Positions 48,301-61,555 of a stretch of 64,000 bases of DNA are shown here, in pieces (position 1 is the first letter of the stretch; every line of letters begins with the position of its first letter). The position numbers and the translations under genes are program-made. The stretch comes from Impatiens glandulifera (Eukaryota; Streptophyta; Magnoliopsida; Ericales; Balsaminaceae). The notes beneath the pieces are model-generated. The model was not told the DNA's origin. It did no database searches and saw nothing but the letters and a program-made list of their open reading frames with translations. Location of the stretch: the NCBI RefSeq assembly GCF_907164915.1, contig NC_061863.1:29979258-30043257 (forward strand). The letters run 5' to 3'.

Positions 48301-50701
48301 TATAGGGATATGTAGGAAACCTCTCAATAGGTTCGGTCCATTCCATCTAAATTCTTCATTTTCATAAATGAAAGTCTAAGACCCCATTTCATATTAAGGG
48401 CATTTTTCAAGAAAAAATGCATAAATATTATTGGCATCACATGTATCATTCACATGATCAAGGGTGCATTGTATATCATTACATGAATCGTAATCATTGT
48501 CTAATGATCATGTCAAAATGTTTTAAACCATTCAACATCATGCTAAGGTCTGGATTTTAAAAAAAAAAATTGCATTTGGTTTCGAAAAAAATGGAACTAC
48601 CTTTGGACCTGATTCTTCTTCCATGAGGATAGGTTGGAAGCTTATGAAATATGTTCGGTCAAATTTGTAGAAACTTGTCTCTCTGAAGTGAAGATGATTA
48701 AGATCTCTCCCATTAGAAATCATTAAGGATACGATAAAAACAAGTAAGTTGTAATACTACATCTTAAACAAAGGACCGTTTCTAGTGCAAAGAGAGTTTA
48801 AAAACCTCCTTAAAATTCATGTGCATGATTAAATGTTTTAGTTCCATCTAGTGTCTTACAAATCACTTAAAAAATTTCTTAGACTCAAAGAAGTTCACCA
48901 ACATTCGATCTTGAAATACTGGACAACTAAGTAAAATAGCCAGTGAGCAAAATATTCATCACAAGGTTAAGGCAGTGAAAACATGAGTGGATAATATAGC
49001 TATGTATGTTGATATGCCAGATATATCGATGATATTTCAAATAAAATATAATAGAAAATACAGAAATAAATACTTCTGTGAAGGTCGAGGTTTTGATATC
49101 ACCGCTAGACAATCTCGTTTGGTGTGTCGATTGGGCCAGATAAACCCTAGTTGTTATAACAAATATAGCATACTCATAGTGGTTAAGGTTTTAAAATCAC
49201 TGCTAGCATCTTTACTAAGCGTATCAATTCAATCAAACACCCCGAATATAAGCTCGCTTAGGTTTATAGTTTTCAAGGATTTTTATCGTAAAAAAAAGGA
49301 GGGAAACGTGAAGAAAATAAGAAAGAAGAAAAGAGCACACTGGAGCAAATAAAATTCCAAAATATCTGGCCAAAATACAAATAGTGCAAGAATTCAGAAA
49401 CATCACTAAGAGTCAAACTCCGGTTATCAAATTAACAATTTCTAAAAGTGATTGCTTGCATAAATTTGAGAGCTTACTTTAGATAACTCTATTCATATTG
49501 AGAAAAAGAAAAGTGATTTGAATTCAATTTCCTAAAAACTGTCCAAAACTTTTCACAAGTTCTAAAATGTTGAGGTTGTTTCAATCCAAATCTAATCACG
49601 TAGCGATGAGATCAAGATCTTCACTAACTTTTGTGTCAAGAAAGCAAAAATTACCCTAGTCCTCAATAGAGAAATTTTCAAGCTTGCATCATGCCTCGCA
49701 AAATTCTGAAACACTCTAGTTCATACTAAAAGTATTGAATTTGAAAACATTTTATTCATTATTTCAAATCTTAGCAAACAATTGCATTTCACATTTGGGA
49801 CCCAAGCCAAGCATGCATTCATGCATCCTGAAAATCAAAACACCCTAGTATATTAGGAGTATTTGTTTTCAGGCATGCATGAAATCATCAGAATACCAGC
49901 GAAGTCATGCCCATATTTACCGGATTCATACTAGATACTATAATAACAAATCAAGTGAATCCTCAATTCAACTTGAGAACATATTCCCAAAGCAGTGTTG
50001 GTACTATTCACCCTAGCTTAGCCTAGGCGCACTCTTTCAAATTCATTTATGGCACGTCGATAGGCCCATAATGAATTTCTTCCTCATAACCTTTGTAGTG
50101 TAAAATCGGTTCTTGAACACTGATAACTCTTAGGAATCATATTTAGAGATGTCATTTTGAAATAAAGAGACATGATATTACTCTCTAAATGCACTTAGTT
50201 CGCTTTTTCAGGTCATAGTTGCTTGAATCTACCGTCTTCGCATACTATATTCATCTTTGTGTTTTTTTGGGAGAATGAAAGTTCTATCAAACTCTGTGAT
50301 GGATTCTTAATCATTTGAGATGTCATATAGAAATAAAGAGGAATGATATTTCTCTTTAGATGCATTCAGTTCACATTATCATCTCATAAATGCTTGGTTC
50401 TACGATCTTTGTGTGCTAGATTCATTTTTTTCTTTTCTAAGATAGTGAAAAGTCTTTGTTGAGACCCGAATTGAAGTTTTAGAAAACAACAACAGATTAC
50501 GTGTTCTTGAACATTATCCATTCTCCATGTGATAAAGATAATGAGTTTATATACAATCTTGCTCTATCATGAATATCATCTAATGGATGTTCATGAATTA
50601 GGATTTTATGTTAATCCTAAAAGTGGGATCATAAAGCGATCAGTAGTTCCTCATCATCGCATCGATATAAAAACTCATCATTGATGCAGTTCTTTATCAA
50701 C
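48301..50701. other. AT-rich DNA, probably gypsy relic flank, with a 171-bp duplication
   Basis: No coding region that I can support. The phrase GAGATGTCAT with following AAATAAAGAG occurs at 50146 and 50317, marking two copies of an imperfect 171-bp repeat (about 50103-50450). TATAAAAACTCATC near 50665 looks like a core promoter of the underlying relic, but this is weak. Confidence 0.5.
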
Positions 50702-50706
50702 ACATC

Positions 50707-52993
50707 TGATAGGATCGACTTTATCAATAGAGACGGGGTTCTGGCTAAGGATGAAGGCTTATGAAAAACAGTTTGAAAGAAATCCTGTTAGGGATTTAAT
50801 TCATTTTCTATTCTACGCAAACTTGTGTAAACACTTGAAACGGATTCAAGGCGGAATTGTTTACTTGGGTTTGAAGCACAAGATGAAATATGAAAAGATG
50901 ACAGAAATGAAGAACACAACAGTTTGTTTATGGATGTTCGGAGAAACTCTCCTACGTCACCCCTTCTTCCAACCACCGGAAGGATTCACTATAATATGAT
51001 GAGAATCAAATACAGTTTACACACACTTAGCTCACTATTGAACAGAATACTTTCTGTTCAATTACAAGATGAAGAATATCACTCAACTAAAGGTGTTTTG
51101 ATTCTAGCTCTCTCTCTCGATTCACACACAGTACAATCAGAAAGAAGCTTCACAGAATAAGTTCAGTAAGCAAGACGATTGAGTAGTTTATCTCTCTGCA
51201 AAATCAGATTTCTTGTTCGTTTGTATTCGCTTGAAAACCGATACTTCGTCCGTTGTCCTTAAGATTGGTTAAATACTGAGCAGGAGCTAACGGTCGAATC
51301 TTCAAGAATGATACGTGGCACTCTTCCATTGGAAAGCCTCCATTGAACACAACAGGTTCTGAGCACAAGGATCGTGGCCGTACAGAATTGGTAGTGCGCC
51401 GAATATTCCATCAGGGATGTACCTGCAAAACGGGTAATGTGAGGAAAATTCTCTTACGTGGCATTCCTTGATTGGATGCATATAGCTGTTGTACTAATCT
51501 TCACTAGAAAGTGGAGCAGGAGTAGGGTACAGCTATAACAAGTGGGTAGGAGATATGCTAGATTCAAGCGTACTACTTAAACTGAGCATTAGACGTATTT
51601 CAGTTAGACGGATTGTGAAAATCAGTCTAATGAAATAGGTCAACTCCTTCTAATGAAAAACGTCTATTAGATCGCCTGGTCTAATATAATTAGACTCGCG
51701 TCTAATTAAAATAACCATTAGACTGGCACGTCTAACTCCACTGAGTTAGACTGGCACGTCTAACTCCACTGAGTTAGACTGGCACTTCTAATTCCGGTTC
51801 TACCTCAGACTTGTCTGAAACAGTTAGACGCACGTCTAACTTTCACTAATTAGAACACACGTCTAATTATTCAATAACCATTAGACCGGCACGTCTAACT
51901 CCACTGAGTTAGACTTTCACGTTTAATTCCGGTTCTACCTCAGACTTGTCTGAAGGAGTTAGACGCACGTCTAACTTTCACTAACTAGACTACCCGTTTA
52001 ATTATTCAATAACCATTAGACTAGCACGTCTAACTCCACTGAGTTAGACTGGTACGTCTAATTCCGGTTCTACCTCAGACTTGTTTGAAGGAGTTAGACG
52101 CACGTCTAACTTTCACTAATTAGACTACCCGTCTAATTATTCAATAACCATTAGACTGGCACCTCTAACTCCACTGAGTTAGACTGACACGTCTAATACC
52201 GGTTCTACCTCAAACTTGTCTGAAGGAGTGAGACGCACATCTAACTTTCACATCAATTAGTCTACCCATCTGATTCCGAATATCAATTAGATTACCCGTC
52301 TAATTACAAATATATTAGACTACACGTGTAACTCCGATGAGTTAGACTGTACGTCTAATTCCGTGTATTCATTAGACCATCTGTCTAATTCTTTACATCT
52401 ATTAGACTTACACGTCTAACTCCGATGAGTTAGACTGTACTTCTAATTCCATTAGACTTACGTCTAATTCCGTGTATTCATTACACCATCCGTCTAATTC
52501 TTTACACATCTATTAGACTTACATGTCTAACTCCGATGAGTTAGACTATACGTCTAATTACGAATATATTAGACTTACGTCTAATTCCATTAGACTCACG
52601 TCTAATTCCGTGTATTCATTAGACCATCCGTCTAATTCTTTACATATCTATTAGGCTTACACGTCTAACTCCGATGAGTTAGACTGTACGTCTAATTCTG
52701 AATATATTAGACTTACGTCTAATTCTATTAGACTCACGTTTAATTCCGTGTATTTATTAGACCATCCGTCTAATTACACGTCTATTAGACTGCACGTCTA
52801 ACTCCGATGAGTTAGACTGTGCGTCTAATTTTATGCGAATAAAAATCAAGATCGGTCTAATGACCCTCATTAGATTCAAGTTTAATAACGTATTGTCTTA
52901 ATATACCTGTATCAAAACTCATAAATTATTTCATCATCAAAATATCAGAGGGTAAATTATTTCAACACTTAGTCAAAAAAATTTGACCCAACA
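50707..52993 (-). repeat. 3' LTR of element E
   Basis: 2,287 bp. On the plus strand it begins TGATAGGATCGAC and ends TTGACCCAACA. Four array units of 135 bp (TACCTC at 51801, 51936, 52071 and 52206) are followed by a second array type of CCGTGTATTCATTAGACCAT units (about 52300-52790). Confidence 0.93.
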
Positions 52994-53008
52994 ATTTCCC
53001 CCTTTTTG
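52994..53008 (-). other. Polypurine tract of element E
   Basis: The minus strand reads CAAAAAGGGGGAAAT immediately before the LTR start. Confidence 0.92.
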
Positions 53009-53145
53009 ATGAAGAAATTGTAGACCTGCATACATATATCAAAGCATGCATTCATGAAATTACATAATTCATCCAGAAACCAGTATTCGAGAAACCATCA
53101 AGAATCCATATTTAATAAAGTTAATATAGAGTAAAAGAAGAGAAA

Positions 53146-56100
53146 TCATTGTTCTTCCCTTTTAACTCGAGGATCGGTTGGACTCATCTCTTGGCCAGGA
53201 AGCATGTTCATGAAATGAGGATAGCCGCGACCACCACGACCACCTGCACTCGATCTTCCTCCACGTTCACCAGCACTATCACGTCCACGTTGATCAACAT
53301 TTGATAGCCTACTCCGGCCACCACCACTGCTACCTCCACGCTCAGCACCGCTTTGACCACCACCTCTCTTGGTTGGCCTAGGATTGTCATCAGAATTTGG
53401 AGCTCACCTGGATCTTGTCCCGGTTGACATACCATCATTTCTCCTGCTTGACTCACTTTGAATTGGTCGAGGTTGAGCACCTTCAGCATTGGCCATTGCA
53501 TCCTCCTTTGCTTGAAACTTCCTAGAAATGGAGACAGCAAATTCCTGACGTTCATTGTCGTTCCTTGTCATGCAGCCCTGCATTTCTACCATTTGATTCT
53601 TTACCAGACATAATTCCTCCATTGTTTCATTGTGGCGTTCATCGTTGATATGCCTCTCAATGTCAAATAACTCACTTTGACGGCTGAAGAGATCCTTTTC
53701 AAACTTTGAAAAGTTTACATTAGCAATGTGGGTCTCATAAGTGTTCTTCTTCAAGGTTTTATCCAGCTCTGTGAGGATCTTGAAGATATTGCCAAAATTC
53801 GCTTTTTCCTCTTTCCTTGAATTCATTGACTGACACATAGTCTTCTGAATTGAGAAGATCATAGACCTCATAGATCTTAGCACTTTATTTCCTCCAGCAG
53901 ATGACTCTTCGTGAGACGAAACTTCTTCAGATTCTGCTGCCATACTTTGAATAGGCTCAATGTTTGTATGAACCTGCAAGGATTGCTCCGACTCTTTCAT
54001 TTCAGCATTCTTAGCAGCTTTTTCTCGTGCCTTTTCTTCAATTTCTTTTTCTGCCCTTTCAAATCTTTCGAGCAGATTTCCATAATAGTGACGGGGAATG
54101 TTGATGTTTTCGTGAACACTTGCCACCACTCCATCGGGAAATAAGTGGGGCTTAACAAAGGTTGGTTACACATCATGTTCCTCCTCAGAAGAAGAACATT
54201 CTTCTTCATCGTTTTTCTCTTTTGAGGGTTCCCCCTCACTTCTTGCAGTCTCTGGCTGAGTGACCTCGGCCAGTTTTTCTTGAACAACCTCTGTCGCAAC
54301 AGGGGTTAAAATCACTTCTTCTTTAATAGGAGCTTTCAAAGCCTCCTCAGTCACATCTTCTATGATGACTTCTTCATTATTTGTCTCAAGAGCTTATTCA
54401 GACTCTTGAACATTCACATCTCCTTCTTCTTCATTCGGAAGTCCTTGGACAAGATGATCTAGAATGCGTCTCTCTTCGGAAGAATGATTCCCGAATTCGA
54501 TCAGGAGAGCAGCATCTAGCTCATCATTATCAGCATCTTGAGTGTCCATAGCTTCTTCTTCGTTGAGAGGTTCGACACCAGAGCAATCGGCGCCATGAAT
54601 GTGTCTAGAAGCAACAGTGACATAGCTTTCCAGGATATCATTCAACTTTTTCAACACTTTTGCCTCAACATCATCTCCTTTTGCATTGGGGTTAAAGTTA
54701 GCCTTCCTGGCTTCATAAATTGGAAAAAGAGCTTTTCCAAGAATACAATCTTCCACTAGTTCTCTTTTATTCAGATATTCACCCACATCTGAAGTTCTTG
54801 CCCATTTCAGGACTTGTCCCTTTTCTAGACCGCAACAGTTCAAAAGCAGATTGAGGTTTCATACAGAGCTCAGCAGGAAGCTCTCTACAAACAATTTTCC
54901 CGACCACCAGGGAATCTTTGGGAGCAGGAATATTGGGTTCACCAGTAACAAGGGTAAGAACAGCACCTTGTTTTGGTTGCGACAACTTTGTAGCACCGGC
55001 GGCTACACGATCAGATTGTATAACAAGAGACTCAGCCCTGTCAACAGTTTCATCATTCGAACCGATTGACTCAACAGCAAACCCTTAAGCAGATTTTCTC
55101 AAAGGTGAGAAAATAGATTCAGCTTGTTCCACTTCGGGAACATCGAATTTTAGCACAGCAGTCAAAGATTTAGAAGACTTTACCTTAGCAAATTTAGACG
55201 CGCGGGGCGCCTTTGTCTTCTTCTTCTTTGAGGCACAGGACCTCGAAGGTTTCCTCAAATAGGTTGAGGGAGTAGATAACGATGTCATTGGGGTTGCAGC
55301 AAGTACGCCTGGACCTTGCTTTAATCTTGAATCAATAGATTCAGAGTCCTTCTGATTTGGACTTTTCATACTGGAGGAACTGGCCTCCGATTCGTTCACA
55401 GTTTTGGTTCTCTTTGCCCCTGTTGAAAGAACAGAAGCAGGGGGCTTTGATCGAGTGGAAGGCTTTCCACCGGTCTGGTAACTAGAAGCACCAGATGCAG
55501 ATTCAAGGTTGCTCTTCAACCTCGTCAGAGTGCTAGCCACCTTAAAAACAGTAAAAACTTTTGGATAGTTGATCTGCGCCGGTTCACCAATGGGAACCCC
55601 CAAATACTTCAACAGGTGACTCAGTTGAGCTGCATATGTGAAACTCTCCTTGTTTGTCTGGCTGATAGAGTAACACAAATTCTAAAAAAGGGTATGAGCC
55701 CAGTTTACCTGGATCCCTTTAGAAATAGCACACATATAGTCAAAACGGTCTTGACTATAGAGATTGAAGGAGCCAGCCTTCCCTTGCAACGCCTTCGCTA
55801 CCACTTCGTTTAGAAGAATGAAGTGGGGTTTGAATACCTTATTATATCCATTCACATTGATCTTAGAGCCGTCTGTAGAGAAAGTGGTCTTCATTTCCTC
55901 CATGATTTCTGAAGGGAGCACTAAGTCGATCAGATGACCCTCCGTCGGAAGTTCAAAGAACTCTGCATAAACTGTTTCGTCAAAGGAGATCTCCTTTCCG
56001 TTGACGGTTGCTACGATGGAATCATCCACCATAACTGCCGTCTTGAAGAACTCGCAAACATCGTCTTCATAGAAGATGAACGGTCCGCCCAGATACTTTC

Positions 56101-56218
56101 TTAACCCAGAATATTCTAGGGTTTAGAACATCTTCACCACCTCCGGTTGATCAAAAGAATACATCGATGGAAAGTCCACCTGCAAAGTACAGTTACCGAG
56201 AGTGATTTTCTTCACCAT
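53146..56218 (-). pseudogene. Element E second ORF with internal deletion
   Basis: The start at 56218 (MVKKITLGNCTLQVDF) matches B and D; the stop at 53146-53148 follows SPTDPRVKREEQ. It has the N-terminal shared domain, a Ser/Lys-rich linker, middle domain, acidic and coiled-coil-like regions (RFERAEKEIEEKAREKAAKN) and the RGG-rich tail. Breaks: a stop after VVKMF (near 56125), a stop at about 55085, a deletion of roughly 280 bp that joins RSRKGTS to the segment VLKWARTSDVG (near 54815), and shifts near 54390, 54150 and 53400. Compared with F, the deleted part holds the EWKKRVANEKK segment. Confidence 0.85.
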
Positions 56219-56338
56219 TATTGAAAGAATGTGAATCGACACGATATTTCAGAGAGATTTAGTGAGAGAAATGCAAGAATGCTAGGGTTCTTAGAGATTT
56301 CGAGAGATTGAAAGATTTCAAAATCATGCAGAAGTGTT

Positions 56339-56346
56339 CTTATATA
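56339..56346 (-). promoter_or_regulatory. TATA box for the second ORF of element E
   Basis: TATATAAG on the minus strand, 121 bp before the ATG at 56218. Confidence 0.62.
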
Positions 56347-56450
56347 GATGAAAGAGAGAAATACTGAATAACCGTCTATTCTAGGGGTATGGCCCATTAA
56401 TAAATGTTAGACGTCCTTTTTCAAGAAATCATCATTAAAAATGAGGGTAT

Positions 56451-56510
56451 ATCAGTCATTTTCTCCAAACTTGATAGACATGTGTCTTCAAGTTATTAAG
56501 AGATGACTGT
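56451..56510. promoter_or_regulatory. Conserved dyad upstream of the second ORF (element E)
   Basis: Arms ATCAGTCATT and AGATGACTGT surround TAGACATGTGTCT. Confidence 0.65.
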
Positions 56511-56559
56511 TCGATATTTTGAGCGGAAAAAGTAGATAGCTCTCAACGTGGGACACCTA

Positions 56560-56950
56560 TCCCTGGTCAGTCTAATCGGCACGTAGTTAGACGTTTTTCT
56601 TACTCCACAAATCCAATATAATACAGCGTCTATTAGACGGATGAGTGTATTAGTCAGTCTAATCGGCACGTAGTTACGTCTAATTCCGTGTTTATAACAA
56701 ATCCGTCTAATATTTATTAGACGTGTACGTCTAATTCCGCATAAACACCACGTGTTAAACGTATGTTTATTAGACGTGAGCATCCTTTTGCTCAAGACGT
56801 AAAAACATCTAACGTCTATTAGACGTGTCTGTCTAACTGCGTAGGTATAACACCTCAACATATAGACTTAGATGTATGGATTATGAGCAAAAATACGTCT
56901 AAGTACATACTGTCTCTTTTAGACACCCTTGTCTAATTAGGCCGATTAAG
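56560..56950. repeat. Internal TTAGAC/GTCTAA palindrome block of element E
   Basis: TTAGAC...GTCTAA pairs with the hairpin GTGAGCATCCTTTTGCTCA beside AGACGTAA (from about 56775). It separates gag from the second ORF. The stretch 56951-57256 toward gag shows no pol motif. Confidence 0.75.
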
Positions 56951-57256
56951 GATATTCGTCCAGAGAATATATTTAATTCCAAAGAAATTTTTCTTCTCGT
57001 AATGAATATGAACATTAGAGTTTTATAAACAATTTTTATGGTCCAAAGACCAAAAATATTTTTAACAAATAATAACATTTATTCTTCCAAAATGGCAAGT
57101 GCCATGGTTGATCTTCCAAGCTGTGTACTCAGAGGAGTACTCTTCTAGCTTCCTTCCTGCTATCCTCCTGCATCACCTACAAAATAAACTATTAACACAT
57201 TTTGGTACCCAGACTTAATTGGGTCCTCGATCAATTAGTCCCTTGGGAATCCATAT

Positions 57257-59010
57257 TTAATTTATTCTAATGGATTTCCCATTTTGTGTTGTGATTAATG
57301 CATAAGATTTATACTTAGCAGATGACTTCCTGCTAGCCACTGATCCTTTAACTTTTGAAGAAGATTTTCTTTTAAAATTCCTTGACTTAGAGTCAGGTTT
57401 TAAAATACCAGACTTATTAGCTTTTTCTAGCTTATTCTTGAGCCAGCTAACAGTTGGTGGAACATAATCTATTTCATTTTTGAAAGCAACTTCTTCATGA
57501 ATAAGATCAGATTCATTGTCAGTCATACTTCCTTTGACAAAACTTATTGGCTTAAGTTTGTCATTTGGCTTTGACTTTCTGCAGGACATGTTAGGATCAT
57601 TGCTATCAAATTCCAATCCGGATTTAGATCCAGTAGGTTTCAACATGCTGATCTGATATTTGACGGCATCACCAGACCTTGTCCATGCACAGACAACATA
57701 GTTAAGACTTTTGTTTTCAGGTGAAAGAGTTTGAATCTGTTCCTTGAGCATCTCATTTTCAGATGAGATCTCTTCAATTTTCTTTTCAAAAACATGTGAC
57801 TCTTCGTCTTTAGACAGATTTGGTTCATTTAAATCTGATGAGGATTTAGTTTCATTTAGAGATTCTTCTATCATTCTATACTCGATGACCATGTCATCTA
57901 GTGCAGCTACTAGTTGTTCCCTTGAAAACCTTTCGGAAGAGAAATCAAATACCTCAGTCTCCTGAGTTCCTTCCTCATCTTCTCTGGCCATGGAGCAGGC
58001 CACGTCTTCTTCATCACTTTCACTGGATGAGAAGTACGAGCCATGGCTGCTTCCTCTGTTCTTTCCATCACCAGCCATAAGAGCCTTCATCTCTTTTCCA
58101 TCTTCCTTGGCATCTTCACGCTTTGGCATCCGGCATTCTGATGCATAATGACTTTTAATACCACAGTTAAAACAAGTAACATTAGCTTTAGATTTTCTAT
58201 TATCATTAGAATTTGAAGAGTTTGAGTTATAGTTGCTCTTCTTCATGAAGTCGTCAAACTTCTTCACAAAGAGAGACATGGCATCGTTGTTCAGCTGCTG
58301 AGCTTCCATCTTCACGTCCGGAGCAGTTGGTGGCTCTTCAGCAGTCACTAACGCCTTGGCAATAATAACGGACGAGGATTGATCTTCTTCCATCCTATAG
58401 TTCAGCTCAAACTCATAGGCCTTTAGATCAGCGAAGAGATCAAAGAGAGAGATATTGTTCAGATCTTTGGATTCTCTCATCGCCATAGTCTTTATGTCCC
58501 ATTCTCTTGGAAGAGCACTCATGACCTTGATAGTAAGCTCCCGGTTGCTATAGGTCCTGCCGAGGATGGACAGAGAGGAGGCGATCTTGCTGAATCTGGT
58601 GTCAAAATCGTTCATTGTTTCACCAGGGCGCATTTTGAAGCTGTCGAATTGTTGAGTAGCAACCATGATCTTGTTTTCCTTGGTTTGCTCGTTGCCCTCA
58701 CACAGTTGAGTGAGTCTGTCCCAGACCTCTTTGGCAGTGTCACATTCGATGATGTAGTTGAACATACTGTCATCGAGAGATCTGTACAAAACATCAAGAG
58801 CCATGTTGTTGAGGTTGTTCTGCATGTTTTCATCAGTAGTCCAGTCGGCCTTTTCTTTATCAATTAGATAGGACCTTCTGTGACAACACTCCACAGGTCA
58901 TCATGAAGATAAGAGAGATGAGCATGAACTTTTTTCTTCCAAACAATGTAGCTTTCACGAGAGAAAGTTGGAATGGTTGTAGCATTGGCATCTTTGGGTA
59001 TGTTCGACAT
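57257..59010 (-). pseudogene. Element E gag (UBN2-type with CCHC zinc knuckle), best-preserved gag here
   Basis: The start at 59010 (MSNIPKDANATTIPTFS) is followed by a single frameshift near 58868; then 545 codons are open. It contains UBN2-type gag (AKEVWDRLTQLCEG, MNDFDTRFSKI), the CCHC knuckle CFNCGIKSHYASEC at about 58130-58172, an acidic segment with MAREDEEGTQETE, a coiled-coil-like region (SSENEMLKEQIQTLS) and the conserved ISMLKP tail. It gives the reference layout for judging the deletion in the gags of A and C. Confidence 0.93.
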
Positions 59011-59041
59011 ATTTCAGGAAAGGCTTGAGAATAGAAACCTG

Positions 59042-59053
59042 GCTCTGATACTA
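59042..59053 (-). other. Primer-binding site of element E (one mismatch)
   Basis: The minus strand reads TAGTATCAGAGC, one base off TGGTATCAGAGC, next to the LTR edge at 59056. Confidence 0.88.
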
Positions 59054-59055
59054 AT

Positions 59056-61381
59056 TGATAGGATCGGCTTTATCGATAGAGACGGGGGTCTGGCTAAGGA
59101 TGAAGGTTTATGAAAAACGGTTTGAAAGAAATCCTGTTAGAGATTTAATTCGCTTTCTATTCTACGCAAACTTGTGTAAACACTTGAAACGGATTCAAGG
59201 CGGAATTCTTTACTTGGGTTTGAAGCACACAAGATGAAATATGAAAAGATGACAGAAAAGAAGAACACAGCAGTTTGTTTATAGATGTTCGGAGAAACTC
59301 TCCTACGTCACCCCTTCTTCCAACCACTGGAAGGATTCACTATAAAATGATTAGAATCAAATACAGTTTACACACACACTTAGCTCACTATTGAATAGAA
59401 CACTTTTTGTTCAATTACAAGATGAAGAATATCACTCAGCTAAAGGTGTTTTGATTCTATCTCTCTCTCGATTCACACACAGTAAAATCAGAAAGAAGCT
59501 TCATAATATTCAAAGGCTTGAATTCTTTGTAGTTTTAGTAAGCAAGATTGGCAAGTAACCGGTTAACCCGTGCTTCGTCCGTTGTCCTTAGGATTGGTTA
59601 AATACTGAGCAGGAGCTAACGGTCGAAACTTCAAGAATGATACGTGGCATTCTTCCATTGGAAAGCCTCCATTGTACACAGCAGGTTCTGAGCACAAGGA
59701 TCGTGGTCGTACAGAACTGGTAGTGCGCCGAATATTCTATCAGAGATGTACCTGCAAAACAAGTAATTTAAGGAAAATTCTCTTACGTGACATTCCTTGA
59801 TTGGATGCGTATAGATGTTGTACTAATCTTCACTAGAAAGTGGAGAAGAAGTAGGGTACAACTACAACACGTGGGTAGGAGAAATGCTAGATTCAATCGT
59901 ACTACTTAAACTGAGCATTACACGTATTTCAGTTAGACGGATTGTGAAAATTAGTCTAATGAAATAAGTCATCTCCTTCTAACAGAAAAATGACTATTAG
60001 ACCGCCTGGTCTAATAGAATTAGACTCGCGTCTAATTACAATAACCATTAGATTGCACGTCTAACTCCACTGAGTTAGACTGCACGTCTAATTCCGGTTC
60101 TACCTCGGACTTATCTGAAGGAGTTAGACTCACGTCTAACTTTCATAAATTAGACTACACGTCTAATTATCAAATAACCATTAGACTGCACGTCTAACTC
60201 CACTAAGTTAGACTATACGTCTAATTCCGGTTCTACCTCAGACTTGTCTGAAGGAGTTAGACTCACGTCTAACTTTCATAAATTAGACTACACGTCTAAT
60301 TATCCAATAACCATTAGACTGCACGTCTAACTCCACTGAGTTAGACTACACGTCTAATTCTGGTTCTACCTCAGACTTGTCTGAAAGAGTTAGACTCACG
60401 TCTAACTTTCATTAATTAGACCACACGTCTAATTATTCAATAACCATTAGACTGTACGTCTAACTCCACTAAGTTAGACTGCAAGTCTAATTCCGGTTCT
60501 ACCTCAGGCTTGTCTGAAGGAATTAGACACACGTCTAAATTTCATTAATTAGACCACACGTCTAATTATTCAATAACCATTAGACTGCACGTCTAACTCC
60601 ACTGAGTTAGACTGCAAGTCTAATTCCAGTTCTACCTCAGACTTGTCTGAAGGAGTTAAACGCACGTCTAACTATCATTAATTAGACCACACGTCTAATT
60701 ATTCAATAACCATTAGACTGCATGTCTAACTCCACTGAGTTAGATTGCACGTCTAATTCCGGTTCTACCTCAGACTTGTCTGAAGGAGTTAGACTCACGT
60801 CTAACTTTCACTTTCTATTAGACTGCACGTCTAACTTTATTAAGTTAGACTGCACGTCTAATTCCGAATATCAATTAGACTACCCGTCTAATTACAAATA
60901 TATTAGACTTTCGTCTAATTCCGTGTATTCATTAGACTTGCGTCTAATTCTTTACATCTATTAGACTACACGTCTAACTCCGATGAGTTAGACTGTATGT
61001 CTAATTCTATTAGACGTACGTCTAATTCTGTGTATTCATTAGACTTGCATCTAATTCTTTACATCTATTAGACTACACGTCTAACTCCGATGAGTTAGAC
61101 TGTACGTCTAATTCTATTAGACTTACGTCTAATTCCGTGTATTCATTAGACCATCCGTCTAATTACACGTCTATTAGACTACACGTCTAACTCCACTAAG
61201 TTAGACTGTACATCTAATTCTATGCAATGAAAGTCAAAATCTGTCTAATGACCCTCATTAGATCCAAGTCTTATAACATATTGTCTCAATACACCTGTAT
61301 CAAAACTCATAAGTTATTTCATCATCAAAATCTAAGTGGTTAAATTATTTCAACACTTAGTCAAAATAATTTGACCCAACA
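59056..61381 (-). repeat. Shared LTR: 5' LTR of element E and 3' LTR of element F
   Basis: 2,326 bp. The left edge faces the element E primer-binding site; the right edge faces a polypurine tract (61382-61395). The array has six 133-bp units (TACCTC at 60101, 60234, 60367, 60500, 60633 and 60766), whereas the other LTR of E has four 135-bp units, so the two are unlikely to be sisters. Short-unit arrays follow at 60860-61220. Confidence 0.92.
60101..60900. repeat. 133-bp tandem palindrome units in the shared LTR
   Basis: Six units at exactly 133-bp spacing, each with four TTAGAC/GTCTAA hairpins and one CAGACTTGTCTG hairpin. Most hairpins here have a TGCAC-type loop. Confidence 0.93.
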
Positions 61382-61395
61382 ATTTCCCTCTTTTT
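61382..61395 (-). other. Polypurine tract of element F
   Basis: The minus strand reads AAAAAGAGGGAAAT and abuts the shared LTR. Confidence 0.9.
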
Positions 61396-61555
61396 GATGA
61401 AGAAATTACAAACCTGCATACATATATCAAAGCATGCATTCATCATATAAATAACCAGAAACCTTGTTCACTTACATCATTCATCCAAGACCAATATTCG
61501 AAAAACCATCAAAGAAACATGTTCAAGAGAGTTAAATAGAGTAAAAGAGGAGAAA

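Larger units (their letters stand above)
50707..61381 (-). mobile_element. Element E: pol-less Sirevirus-like element between two non-sister LTRs
   Basis: On the minus strand: LTR 59056-61381, primer-binding site, gag, palindrome and promoter block, second ORF, polypurine tract, LTR 50707-52993. There is no pol between gag and second ORF. The upstream LTR (59056-61381) is itself preceded by a polypurine tract and the second ORF of element F, so it also serves as the 3' LTR of F. The left flank is ACATC (50702-50706); its partner is not found at 61382. Confidence 0.9.

Noticed and set aside
48987..49352. Open frame of 121 codons
   Set aside because: No motif, AT-driven composition, no promoter or homologous copy in the window.
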